A stretch of DNA of 64,000 bases from Acidimicrobiia bacterium (GTDB lineage: Bacteria; Actinomycetota; Acidimicrobiia; Spongiisociales; ZC4RG35): contig BPGJ01000002.1 of NCBI GenBank assembly GCA_026002975.1, positions 62,001 to 126,000 on the forward strand. Direction: 5' to 3'. The notes beneath the pieces are model-generated. The model worked only from the letters and a program-made list of their open reading frames with translations, ran no database searches and had not been told where the DNA came from. The position numbers were made by a program, and so were the translations under genes. Shown one piece after another: positions 18,442 to 26,390 of this stretch. Numbering within the stretch: position 1 is the stretch's first letter; each line of letters opens with the position of its first letter.

Positions 18442-20162
18442 CAGGAATCACCTCCTTGGCCGGTCAGGTCGCCGGCCCGCAGCCAACGGGCCAGGTCGGT
18501 GAGGTCCTCCTCGGAGAGGATCATCCCGAAGCCGGGCATCCTTCCGCTGCCCACCCCGTTCACCCCGTAGGCCTGACCGTCCTCGGACCCCGAGACGAGG
18601 AAGTCGACCAGCTGCTGATCGGTGAGGAACTGGACTGCTTCCCGCCCCTCCCACAGCGCCGGCCCGAACGCACCCGAGCCGGCCTCCTGGGCGAACGGGA
18701 CACCTGCGGAGAACCCCGAGGTGTGGCATCGGGCGCAGAACGCCTGGAAGATGCCGACCACCCGCCGGGCCTTGTCGACGTCGCCGTCGAACACCTCGGC
18801 GGCGATCGCCTCGAAGTCGAACTCCCACCGCCGCTCCCGCTGGAGTCTGCGGAGCTCCTCCAAACCCTGCACCGCCGGCGGGTAGATCCGGTCGTAGTTC
18901 TCCACCTGGAGACCCAGGTTGAGGGCCCGGGTGCGCACGGCGGCCAGGGCCCGCATGGCGGTGGTGGCGTCGGGTTCGCCGCCCTGACTGGCGGGGTTGG
19001 TCGGGTCCAGGGAGGTGACGATGAGGTCGTCGGGGGTGACGGCGTCGATCGCCGCCTGGACCTGGCCGCTGATCTCGGTCTCCTGGGAGTCGGTGAGACC
19101 GTCGCCGTCGGTGTCGACGTCGTCCTCCGCCGGTTGCCGTTCGAGTATCGCCGTGATGGCGTTGATCTGCTCGGTCAGGATCGGCGCCACCTCCTGGTCG
19201 ACGAGCCGCTGCATCGTCGCCAGGATCTGCTCGACTGCCTCCAGGTCGGGTACCCCGGTGGTCTCGGGGTTCGACGGGTCGAGGCTGAGCGGCTCGAGGC
19301 CTTCCGGCCGATACACGGCCACCGCCTCGGCGGTGAGGCGGTTGGTCTCCTCCTCCACCACGTCGGCCACTCCGTCGCCGTCGGTGTCCAAACCCTCGGC
19401 GAGGTTGGCTTCCAGGTCGGCGGCCCTGGCGTCCAGTTCGGCGAAGATCGGGGCGAGCTCCTGGGATCTCTCCAGGTCGGCGATCAGCTGTCGCTGCTGC
19501 AGGATCAGCCGTTCCATCGCCGTGTCGGCGTTGGCGAGCCGGTCGAGCTCCGCCGAGATCTGCTGGTCGACCCGTGCCGCGGCCTCTTCCTGGGAGATCT
19601 GATGGGTCTCCAGGTAGTTGAGGATGTCCTCGACCTGGGCTTCGTTCATGGGTCCTCCGCCGGCCACCCCCCAGGCGGGCATCGGGGTGTTGGGCCGTCC
19701 GTAGGTGATCCAGTAGCGGACCTCGTCCCGGTCGTACCGGTAGAAGATGTCGTCCAGGGAGGGAGCCACCCAGGCGACCGTCACCCCGGTGCGCTTCTCG
19801 ACGTAGCTGGCCACGCCTCCGGATCCGCCCGGACCGTGGCAGTTGTAGCAGCCGAACTCCTCCACCAGGTGCTCGCCCCGGGTCACCGACTCCTCGTGGA
19901 ACTGCTCGACGAACCCCTCCTGGCGTTGCGGCTCCCCCAGGTAATACAGGGGCAGGCCGATGGCGAGGAACGCCGAGGCCAGCACCGCCGCCTGCTGGAG
20001 GCGCTCGAGCCGTCGGGTCTCGAGCTCCTCGTCGGTGTCGCCCGGCTTCAAGTTGGGGGGCACGTCCTCGGGACCTCGGCTCCGCAACGCCGACACCCCC
20101 AGGTAGGCCAACCAGACGACCGCCGCGATGAGGACCAGGGTGAGGACCAGGCTGGAGCTCAT
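18441..20162 (-). CDS. membrane-anchored diheme cytochrome c with calcium-type repeats
   Basis: 573 aa. Two N-terminal membrane segments (about residues 5-24 and 58-76) precede a haem-binding CYNCH near residue 103; a second CARCH lies near residue 475. Each is in a cytochrome c domain with a later Met-containing ligand segment (TPMPAWG; GRMPGFGM). Between them is a helical region with two acidic repeats, DTDGDGVADVVEEE and DTDGDGLTDSQE, each paired with SLDPSNP or SLDPTNP, resembling thrombospondin type 3 calcium-binding repeats. It follows the Rieske gene, so it is the likely electron acceptor in the complex. The Ca-binding insert is unusual for such a subunit. Confidence 0.9.
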   Translation of the reverse strand: MSSSLVLTLVLIAAVVWLAYLGVSALRSRGPEDVPPNLKPGDTDEELETRRLERLQQAAVLASAFLAIGLPLYYLGEPQRQEGFVEQFHEESVTRGEHLVEEFGCYNCHGPGGSGGVASYVEKRTGVTVAWVAPSLDDIFYRYDRDEVRYWITYGRPNTPMPAWGVAGGGPMNEAQVEDILNYLETHQISQEEAAARVDQQISAELDRLANADTAMERLILQQRQLIADLERSQELAPIFAELDARAADLEANLAEGLDTDGDGVADVVEEETNRLTAEAVAVYRPEGLEPLSLDPSNPETTGVPDLEAVEQILATMQRLVDQEVAPILTEQINAITAILERQPAEDDVDTDGDGLTDSQETEISGQVQAAIDAVTPDDLIVTSLDPTNPASQGGEPDATTAMRALAAVRTRALNLGLQVENYDRIYPPAVQGLEELRRLQRERRWEFDFEAIAAEVFDGDVDKARRVVGIFQAFCARCHTSGFSAGVPFAQEAGSGAFGPALWEGREAVQFLTDQQLVDFLVSGSEDGQAYGVNGVGSGRMPGFGMILSEEDLTDLARWLRAGDLTGQGGDS

Positions 20163-20166
20163 CTGG

Positions 20167-21021
20167 TCACGCCCCCACTTCCCCGATGCAGGAGGGACCC
20201 TGCGGGTACTTCACCGTGATCCGGGGCGCCCGGGGCGTCTCGATGATCGACCCGGTCTTGATGATCAGCTCTCCGCCCTCGGTCAGCTCCAACACGAACC
20301 GGTCCAGGTTTCGGGGCGCCGGTCCGAGGAAGTACTCCCCGATCGAGGTGTATTTACTGCCGTGGCAGGGGCATTCGAACCCCTGGGAGGGTTGACACCA
20401 GGGGACCCGGCAGCCCAGGTGGACGCAACGCTGGTAGAGGGCGAACACACCGCCGGCGACGACGCCCTTGTCCCGGAACTGCTCCGACACCGGTTCGGGG
20501 GCCGGTACGACGTAAGCCCTGGCTTCGGGGATGAACACCGGGGTGACGGTCCCGTCGTCGTTGACCGCCTGTTCCAGCAGGTCGGCGGCAGGCCCCGCGT
20601 TGACGTCGCTTCCGAACCCGCCGCTCAGTTTCGGCCACAGGAACGCCAGGAAGTCGAGGCTCAGCACACCCATGAAGGTGAAGAAGGTGGCGCCCAGCGC
20701 CCGGTTGAAGAACTGGCGTCGGGTGACGCCGGCCTCCTCGGGGCTGACCTCCACCACCTTGGGGGCGGTGACGACCGCCACCGGCACCGGTTCGTGCTCC
20801 TCTTCGGGTTCCGGCTCCTCGGCTTCCTCCGGGGCTTCGGGTTCGGGCGCGGGTTCGGCCGGCAGCTCGACAACCCGGGGCCGGTCGGCTTCCAGGGTCT
20901 CCCGGCTCACCGTCGGCGTCCCGCCGGTCTGGGCGCGACGCCAGGCGATGGCGAAAGCCCCAACCGCCGCCGCGATCGCCGCGGCGGCCACTCCGAGCAA
21001 GAGGATGGTCTGTCCGGTCAT
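20167..21021 (-). CDS. Rieske iron-sulfur subunit of the cytochrome bc complex
   Basis: 284 aa. One N-terminal membrane helix, then an acidic Pro/Glu-rich linker, a second hydrophobic segment preceded by TRRQFFNRALG (Tat-like), then the Rieske fold with CVHLGCRVPWC and CPCHGSKY supplying the two cysteine and two histidine ligands of the [2Fe-2S] cluster and the disulphide cysteines. Overlaps the end of the upstream cytochrome b C-terminal gene's frame (20167-21021 versus 21018). Role: quinol oxidation and transfer to cytochrome c. Confidence 0.93.
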   Translation of the reverse strand: MTGQTILLLGVAAAAIAAAVGAFAIAWRRAQTGGTPTVSRETLEADRPRVVELPAEPAPEPEAPEEAEEPEPEEEHEPVPVAVVTAPKVVEVSPEEAGVTRRQFFNRALGATFFTFMGVLSLDFLAFLWPKLSGGFGSDVNAGPAADLLEQAVNDDGTVTPVFIPEARAYVVPAPEPVSEQFRDKGVVAGGVFALYQRCVHLGCRVPWCQPSQGFECPCHGSKYTSIGEYFLGPAPRNLDRFVLELTEGGELIIKTGSIIETPRAPRITVKYPQGPSCIGEVGA

Positions 21022-21989
21022 TCGGTGAAGTGGATCCAGTCTTTCAGGTCGTCGAAGAACACGCCGTCACGCCATGGGTACGAGAAGTTGAAACCCTGGC
21101 CCCGGAACAGCACCCCGAGGATGGTGAGGGTCGCCGAACCGGCCAAGAAGAACGTGTAGAGCATGATGGCGAACTTGCGGTCCGACGGCTTGGTCGACGG
21201 GTTCCGGTCGACGTAGGGGATCATCATGAACCCGATCAAACCGATGACGGTGGGGACGGTGACCCCGGCGATCTGAGGATCGAAGTAGCTGAGCAGCTCC
21301 TGCAACCCGAGGAAGTACCAGGGGGCCTTCGACGGGTTGGGAGTGAGGTTGAAGTTGGCCGGTTCCAGCAGCGGAGCTTGGAGGATCACCGACAGGATCA
21401 GCAGGAACCCGGTCATCACCAGCAGCGCCACGAACTCGTTCAACATCAGGTGGGGCCAGGTGTTGACCTTGTCGGCCGGCTCGGCTTTGACCTGTTGGAT
21501 GGCCCTGGCCTTGACCACGGTGAGGAGCCGCTGGGTGCGGACCCCCTCGGGGGCGCCCTTGGGAGGAGCCACCGGGCGGGGTTCGACCAGGGTGGCCTTC
21601 CGGGCGCCGTTCCCGGCTGGCGGTGGGGTGGGTTCCTCCTCTTCGACGGCGGTCGCCACCGCCGCCCCGGCGGGCTCGGTCTCGGCTGCGGGCGCAGTCT
21701 GAGGTTCGGCCTCCTGGGACGGTGTCGGCGCGGACGGTGTCGGCGTTGCCGGTTGGGGCGCCTCCGGCTGGGGCTCCTCCTCGGGGGCCGACATGATCGC
21801 CTCGACCTGTTCGGAGGGGTCGCGCCCGGGCACCGGCACGGTACCGGGAGGCGCCTCGGCGGGGCGTTCCGCCTCGGCGGGCGGCTTCTCCCCCTTCATC
21901 TCGGCCAGGACCTGCTCGACGGGCAGGCCCAGCGCCTTGGCCTTCGCCTCGGCTGACCGGCGGAGCAGCTCTTCGGGAATCTCAACCAT
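21018..21989 (-). CDS. cytochrome b C-terminal subunit (subunit IV type) with N-terminal module
   Basis: 323 aa. The last 165 residues are the C-terminal part of cytochrome b (three or four helices) with NPSKAPWYFLGLQELLSYFD and IPYVDRNPS, very like the menaquinol-type subunit of Bacillus. The first 35 residues (IPEELLRRSAEAKAKALG, then VEQVLAEMKG) form a compact helical module, followed by about 110 residues of Pro/Ala/Glu linker. The same module starts two cytochrome c proteins at 25470 and 26240. A role in docking subunits together is my inference. Confidence 0.92.
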   Translation of the reverse strand: MVEIPEELLRRSAEAKAKALGLPVEQVLAEMKGEKPPAEAERPAEAPPGTVPVPGRDPSEQVEAIMSAPEEEPQPEAPQPATPTPSAPTPSQEAEPQTAPAAETEPAGAAVATAVEEEEPTPPPAGNGARKATLVEPRPVAPPKGAPEGVRTQRLLTVVKARAIQQVKAEPADKVNTWPHLMLNEFVALLVMTGFLLILSVILQAPLLEPANFNLTPNPSKAPWYFLGLQELLSYFDPQIAGVTVPTVIGLIGFMMIPYVDRNPSTKPSDRKFAIMLYTFFLAGSATLTILGVLFRGQGFNFSYPWRDGVFFDDLKDWIHFTE

Positions 21990-21998
21990 GGTCCAACC

Positions 21999-22787
21999 TC
22001 ATAGCGGCCCCGAGATCCCTCCGTCCTTGCGGACCCTCCAGAAGTGCACCGCCATGAAGATGACGATGATGAACGGCAGGAACAGCACGTGCAGGACGTA
22101 GAACCGGAGAAGGGTGGCCGCGGTCACCTCCACCCCGGCGAGCAGGGCGAACTTGACCTGGGTTCCGAACACGGGGACGAAACCCGCCATGTTGGTACCC
22201 ACCGTCACCGCCCACAGGGCGAGCTGATCCCAGGGGAGCAGGTAGCCCGAGAAGGAGAGCAGCAGGGTGAGCAGGAGCAGTATCACCCCGACCACCCAGT
22301 TGAACTCGCGGGGCGGCTTGTAGGCGCCGTGGTAGAAGACCCGGCTCATGTGGAGGAACACGGTGAGCACCATGAGGTGGGCTCCCCACCGGTGCATGTT
22401 CCGCACCAACGACCCGAACGCGACGTCGGTCGACAGGGCCTGGACGTCGGCGTAGGCCCGGTCGGCGGTGGGCGCGAAGTAGAACATGAGGAAGATGCCG
22501 GTGATGGTCAGCAGGATGAACAGGAAGAAGGAGAGACCGCCCAAACACAGGGTGTAGCTGAGCTTGACCCCGTGCCGCTTCACCTTCACAGGGTGGAGGT
22601 GATAGAGGACGTTGTTCATGATCACGTAGGAGCGGTTGCGGGGGCTGTCGGTGTAGCCCTTCTTGAATGGAGAGCCGGGCCGTAGCACCGACTCGACGAA
22701 CTGGGATCCCCGCACCCGGTCCATCAGCTCGGTGGTCTTCTCCTGGACCCGCTCGAGGAGTCCGGTCCTTCCGTCACCGTTGGCCAC
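21999..22787 (-). CDS. cytochrome b N-terminal subunit, b6 type
   Basis: 262 aa, four haem-bearing helices. Haem b histidines lie in [15 protein letters not shown] and [17 protein letters not shown], with 13 and 14 residues between the ligand pairs, the b6 pattern rather than mitochondrial b. The segment [12 protein letters not shown] places a cysteine where cytochrome b6 covalently binds the extra haem c(i), so that haem is probably present. The C-terminus [10 protein letters not shown] is also b6-like. It is split from subunit IV as in b6f and Bacillus complexes. Confidence 0.94.
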   Translation of the reverse strand: MANGDGRTGLLERVQEKTTELMDRVRGSQFVESVLRPGSPFKKGYTDSPRNRSYVIMNNVLYHLHPVKVKRHGVKLSYTLCLGGLSFFLFILLTITGIFLMFYFAPTADRAYADVQALSTDVAFGSLVRNMHRWGAHLMVLTVFLHMSRVFYHGAYKPPREFNWVVGVILLLLTLLLSFSGYLLPWDQLALWAVTVGTNMAGFVPVFGTQVKFALLAGVEVTAATLLRFYVLHVLFLPFIIVIFMAVHFWRVRKDGGISGPL

Positions 22788-22799
22788 TTCTCTCCTCTC

Positions 22800-23249
22800 C
22801 TACCATCTCATCCCGTAGGCGTAACCCAGCTTGAAGTCCCGCTGGCCGGTGTCGACCTCCCAGGGACGCCGGTTGAGACCGAGCTCCTCGGCCTGTTGGG
22901 CCAGCGACCCCTCGAACTTCCCGAGGGAGATCACCCCCGTAGGGCACCGGTCGATGCACAGGGCGCACCGGGTGCATTCGTCCTCGTCGACGACGAAGAT
23001 CCCGAAGTTGGTCTGGTCGGCCCGGGGATCATCGACGTTGACCGCCTCGCCGATGGCCTCCACCGAAAGATAGTGGATGCACTTCCAGGGGCAGATGTCG
23101 ACGCATCCCTCGCAGAGGATGCATTCGGACTGGTCGATGTGGAGGAACTGCTTGGGACGGACCTTGTCCTTGAAGTAGTCCTCCTCGACCAGCACCAGCT
23201 GGTAGTCGTCCCGGAAGGGAGGAGTCTCGTCTACGACACCGCGAGGCAT
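22800..23249 (-). CDS. 2x[4Fe-4S] ferredoxin of the bc-complex cluster
   Basis: 149 aa with two cluster motifs: CILCEGCVDICPWKC (about residues 43-57) and CTRCALCIDRCP (about 92-103). It begins one base after the stop of the upstream membrane-protein gene and is followed by cytochrome b. Being locked in the bc operon, it may be a subunit that feeds or drains electrons at the complex. Such a ferredoxin is not part of canonical bc1 or b6f. Confidence 0.88.
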   Translation of the reverse strand: MPRGVVDETPPFRDDYQLVLVEEDYFKDKVRPKQFLHIDQSECILCEGCVDICPWKCIHYLSVEAIGEAVNVDDPRADQTNFGIFVVDEDECTRCALCIDRCPTGVISLGKFEGSLAQQAEELGLNRRPWEVDTGQRDFKLGYAYGMRW

Positions 23250-23250
23250 G

Positions 23251-23883
23251 TCAGCCCTCCCCTCTCACCAACGGACGTCCGTACGGCGACTTGGGCGGCT
23301 CGGCGGCGGCGGGCCTGGCGGGCTGCTTGGAGATGTCCTGCAGCTTGTAGGCGAACACCGCGGCGCCGAACAGGGCCACCAGGTTGTAGGTGCCGCTGAT
23401 CGCGTCCTTGATCGCTCCCAGGCTCACCGTCACTTCGTTGCCGAGCAGCAGCCACGACGGGATCTCGAACGCCTCCCGCTGGTAGCTCCAGTCGAGGTCG
23501 GTCTGGGACAGGTTCAACCACTCCGACGGCACGATCCCGAAGATCAGCACGAACTCGATCCAGGCCAGGAACGCCGCGAACGCGGCCCGCGCCCATGTCA
23601 TCTTCTGGTTGAGAACCCAGAGGATGGCCGCGCCGGCCAGCAACGCCTGGGAGGCGGCGAATGCGATCAGGTAGCCGACCGCCTTGGGCAGCCAACCCCG
23701 GGGGATCCAGTTGAAGTAGTCCACCACCACCGGCACTTCCCGGCCGTCGACGAGCTGGGTCTGGGGGAACTGGGCGTAATGGACCAGGATCACACCTACC
23801 GCCATCAGCACCGCCCCGACGGCGAGCAGGGCGGTCCCGATCCTGAACCTCTGTGCTTCGTCGAGCTGTCCCAACCGGTACAT
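23251..23883 (-). CDS. four-helix membrane protein heading the bc-complex operon
   Basis: 210 aa with four hydrophobic segments (about residues 15-35, 62-83, 95-117 and 160-178) and a Pro/Ala-rich tail. I do not recognise the family and see no haem or metal motif. I start at the ATG at 23883 (MYRLGQLDEAQRF). It is the first gene of the operon, so a subunit or assembly role in the bc complex is likely by context only. Confidence 0.75.
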   Translation of the reverse strand: MYRLGQLDEAQRFRIGTALLAVGAVLMAVGVILVHYAQFPQTQLVDGREVPVVVDYFNWIPRGWLPKAVGYLIAFAASQALLAGAAILWVLNQKMTWARAAFAAFLAWIEFVLIFGIVPSEWLNLSQTDLDWSYQREAFEIPSWLLLGNEVTVSLGAIKDAISGTYNLVALFGAAVFAYKLQDISKQPARPAAAEPPKSPYGRPLVRGEG

Positions 23884-24037
23884 GTCGTCTCCAGGTGACC
23901 GCTCCCGTCGGCCGCGACCGACGCCGACCGCGGCGATTTGTAGCACGTTCCCGGCCGGGGCCGAAACGCGCCGTCGAATCCAGGCTACCGCCTTCGGCCC
24001 GGCTGTCGGGACGGCCGGGCGGGTTCCCCGGTGTCGC

Positions 24038-24043
24038 TATGCT
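24038..24043 (+). promoter_or_regulatory. possible -10 element before the CcoN-like gene
   Basis: TATGCT lies 14 bases before the ATG at 24058, giving a very short leader of about eight bases. No clear -35 is seen. The 174-base gap to 23883 separates two divergent respiratory operons and otherwise holds nothing I can name. Confidence 0.3.
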
Positions 24044-24057
24044 GCCGCCCGTTCCCG

Positions 24058-25473
24058 ATGACCGATCACACCGGCCACGAGCAGCACGACCCCCGCCGCG
24101 GCGACGAGGTCGCCCTGGCCCACCTTCTCGTCGCCGCCTCGTTCTTCGCTTTCGGGGCGGTGCTGGTTCTCCTGACCCAGGTCGGTGCCGTTTTCGGCGA
24201 TCTGCTGGCCGGAGCGGTCTCCTATGGGCGTCTCCGGCCGGCGGCGTGGGCCGCGGTGATGCTGGGCGGGCTGGTGCCCGGCTTCGTGGGCGCCGCCTAC
24301 TACCTGCTGCCCCGTTTGACCGGGGTGGGTCTGTGGGGTGTCCGGATCGCCTACCTGGGCCTGTTCGGAACGGTCGGCTCGACACTGGTGGGCATGGTGT
24401 GGGTGATGGCGGGGCGGGGCGACGGGGTGGAGCCGTTCGGGTTCCCTCTCTGGCTGGACGTCCTGGTGCTGGCCGCGTTGCTCGTTCCGTCCCTGGTGAC
24501 CCTCCAGACGGTCAGAGCCCGCACCCTGCGGTCGGGATACGTGGCTCTGTGGTACCTGGCGGCCGGTGTGCTGTGGCTGCCTCTCCTCTACCTGGTCGGG
24601 AACCTCCCCGGGTTGGCGTCGCTCGGACGGGAACTGGGTGCGGCCCATTTCACCGCCGGGTTCTCCACCCTGTGGGTGGCGACCATGGGGGTCGGGGTGG
24701 CCCTGTACGTCGTAGCCAAAGCCGGGGACCGTCCGCTGTCGGGCCGGGTCCTCGCCCAGGCGGGTTTCTGGTCGCTGGCCTTCGCCGGGTCGTGGGCCGG
24801 TGTGTCCCAGCTCTCTTTGGGTCCCACACCCGACTGGGTGGATCCGGTGGCAGCCGTGTTCGGGTTGGCTTTCCCGGTGGCGGCGCTGGCCATCGCCGGC
24901 GTGTTGGCGTCGACCACCGAACGGTCGTGGGCGGAGGTGTCGGACGACCCGCCGGTGTTGGCGGCGCTGGCAGGCGGCGGGTTGCTGGTGGTGGCCTCCC
25001 TGGCGTGGGCAGCGGCCGGTTTCCGGGCGCCTGCCGCTCTGGTCGGGCTGACCGAGTACTGGGACGGCGTCGTCTACCTGGTCGTGTTGGGTGTGGGAGG
25101 TCTCCTGTTGGGTTCCGGGATGTATCTGATGGTCCCGGCTCTCACCGGCCGCCGACTCGAATCGGCCTCGACGGCCGTCTACCAGATCCGGTTGGTCGCC
25201 CTGGGCGCGGGGGCCACCGCTCTGCTCCTGATGGCGGCCGGGATGGTCAGGGGTTTCGCCTGGACGGGAGGGTCGTACACCGGCGCGTTCGCCGACGTGG
25301 GTGAAGGCTGGATGTTCTCGGCCGGGCAGGCCGACCTGCTGTCGGGCCTGGCGATCCTCACCGGGCTGCTGGCCACGGTGGGCCAGGTCCTGCTCGTCCT
25401 CACCGTGTTCCGCACCCTCACGTCGGGGCGGGCGGACGTCGCCGAGGTGCTGGTCGAGGAGGGGGTGGCATGA
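24058..25473 (+). CDS. cbb3-oxidase subunit I (CcoN) homologue lacking haem/copper ligands
   Basis: 471 aa, about 12 helices. Landmarks of CcoN are kept: YGRLRP at 57-61, KAGDRPLSG near 221-229, and YWDGVVY...GMYLMVPALTGRR near 334-365. Yet every ligand position I can align is changed: the low-spin haem His after GRLRP is replaced (PAAWAAV), the CuB His pair region reads GVSQLSL, and the HxH of helix X reads V-V-Y. So this is probably not an oxygen reductase but a structural or quinol-side relative. It is translationally coupled (ATGA) to a CcoO-like cytochrome c. An oxidase annotation would be misleading. Confidence 0.8.
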   Translation: MTDHTGHEQHDPRRGDEVALAHLLVAASFFAFGAVLVLLTQVGAVFGDLLAGAVSYGRLRPAAWAAVMLGGLVPGFVGAAYYLLPRLTGVGLWGVRIAYLGLFGTVGSTLVGMVWVMAGRGDGVEPFGFPLWLDVLVLAALLVPSLVTLQTVRARTLRSGYVALWYLAAGVLWLPLLYLVGNLPGLASLGRELGAAHFTAGFSTLWVATMGVGVALYVVAKAGDRPLSGRVLAQAGFWSLAFAGSWAGVSQLSLGPTPDWVDPVAAVFGLAFPVAALAIAGVLASTTERSWAEVSDDPPVLAALAGGGLLVVASLAWAAAGFRAPAALVGLTEYWDGVVYLVVLGVGGLLLGSGMYLMVPALTGRRLESASTAVYQIRLVALGAGATALLLMAAGMVRGFAWTGGSYTGAFADVGEGWMFSAGQADLLSGLAILTGLLATVGQVLLVLTVFRTLTSGRADVAEVLVEEGVA

Positions 25474-25620
25474 GCCAGGAGCTGGTGGCAGCTGCCGCGG
25501 CCAAGCTGGGGATCCCCGAGCCGTTGGTGAAACGGTCGGCCGAGGCCCGGGCCAAAGCCGCCGGGGTGTCCGTCGAGGAGATACTCACCGCCTGGGCGGG
25601 CGGGGAGGCCGCCCCTTCGG
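25470..25620 (+). repeat. direct repeat, copy 1 (module-coding)
   Basis: About 150 bases encoding the N-terminal module of the CcoO-like protein. It is nearly identical in DNA to 26240-26390, including most third codon positions, indicating a recent duplication or gene conversion. Confidence 0.9.
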
Positions 25621-26240
25621 GAACCCAGGCTGCGACCCAGGCTGCGACCCAGGCGGAGGCCACCGCCGAGGAGACCACCCCGGCCGCACCCGAACCCGAA
25701 CCCGCACCGGCGCCTGCAGCCGCACCGCCCCAACCGGCTCCCACACCCCCGCCTGCGGCCCCGGCTGCTCCCGGGATCGCGACCCGACCAGCCGCGGTGC
25801 CGGTGTTGGAGGGCAGACCGGACCGTCCCCTGGCGATCGCGGCGGGGGCGGTGGCGGTGTTCCTCCTCACCGTGTTCGCCGGGTTCGCGGCGGTTGCGGC
25901 GCCGGTGAACGACAACCCGGTCTATTCGTCCCGGGTTCCGTACACCTCCTCTGCGCTGGCCGGCCAAGAGGTGTACCTGGCCGAGGGATGCGTCGCCTGC
26001 CACACCCAGATGGTCCGTCCCATAGTGGCCGACGCCGACCTCGGTCCGGTGACCCTGGCCGACACCAACCAGGTGCTGGGCCGGCGGCGGATCGGACCCG
26101 ACCTGGCCCATGTGGGAAGCCGGGTAGAGTCGGCGGACGACCTCCGGGCCGTGCTCGGCGGTGCGGGAGGTCATCCCCGGTACGCTCTCGACGACCAAAC
26201 CCTCGACGACTTGATCGCCTACCTGATGGAGTCGACCTGA
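25470..26240 (+). CDS. CcoO/FixO-like monohaem cytochrome c with N-terminal module
   Basis: 256 aa. Residues 1-45 are the module (LGIPEPLVKRSAEARAKAAG, VEEIL), then about 60 residues of Ala/Pro linker, a membrane helix near 118-138, and a cytochrome c domain with EGCVACHTQMVRP and RRRIGPDLAHVGSR, the signature of CcoO. The usual Met ligand segment of CcoO is not obvious. The first 150 bases are nearly identical to the start of the next gene. Starts ATG overlapping the previous stop. Confidence 0.88.
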   Translation: MSQELVAAAAAKLGIPEPLVKRSAEARAKAAGVSVEEILTAWAGGEAAPSGTQAATQAATQAEATAEETTPAAPEPEPAPAPAAAPPQPAPTPPPAAPAAPGIATRPAAVPVLEGRPDRPLAIAAGAVAVFLLTVFAGFAAVAAPVNDNPVYSSRVPYTSSALAGQEVYLAEGCVACHTQMVRPIVADADLGPVTLADTNQVLGRRRIGPDLAHVGSRVESADDLRAVLGGAGGHPRYALDDQTLDDLIAYLMEST

Positions 26241-26390
26241 TGAGCCAGGATCTGGTGGCAGCCGCCGCGGCCAAGCTGGGGATCCCCGAGCCGCTGGTGA
26301 AACGGTCGGCCGAGGCCCGAGCCAAAGCCGCCGGGGTGTCCGTCGAGGAGATCCTCGCCGCCTGGGCGGGCGGGGAGGCCGCACCCTCCG
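26240..26390 (+). repeat. direct repeat, copy 2 (module-coding)
   Basis: Second copy of the module-coding repeat, 770 bases after the first and at the very start of the next cytochrome gene. Confidence 0.9.

Noticed and set aside
24058-25473. Annotation as a functional cbb3 cytochrome oxidase subunit I
   Set aside because: The conserved ligand histidines are absent at the aligned positions, so oxygen-reductase activity is not supported.
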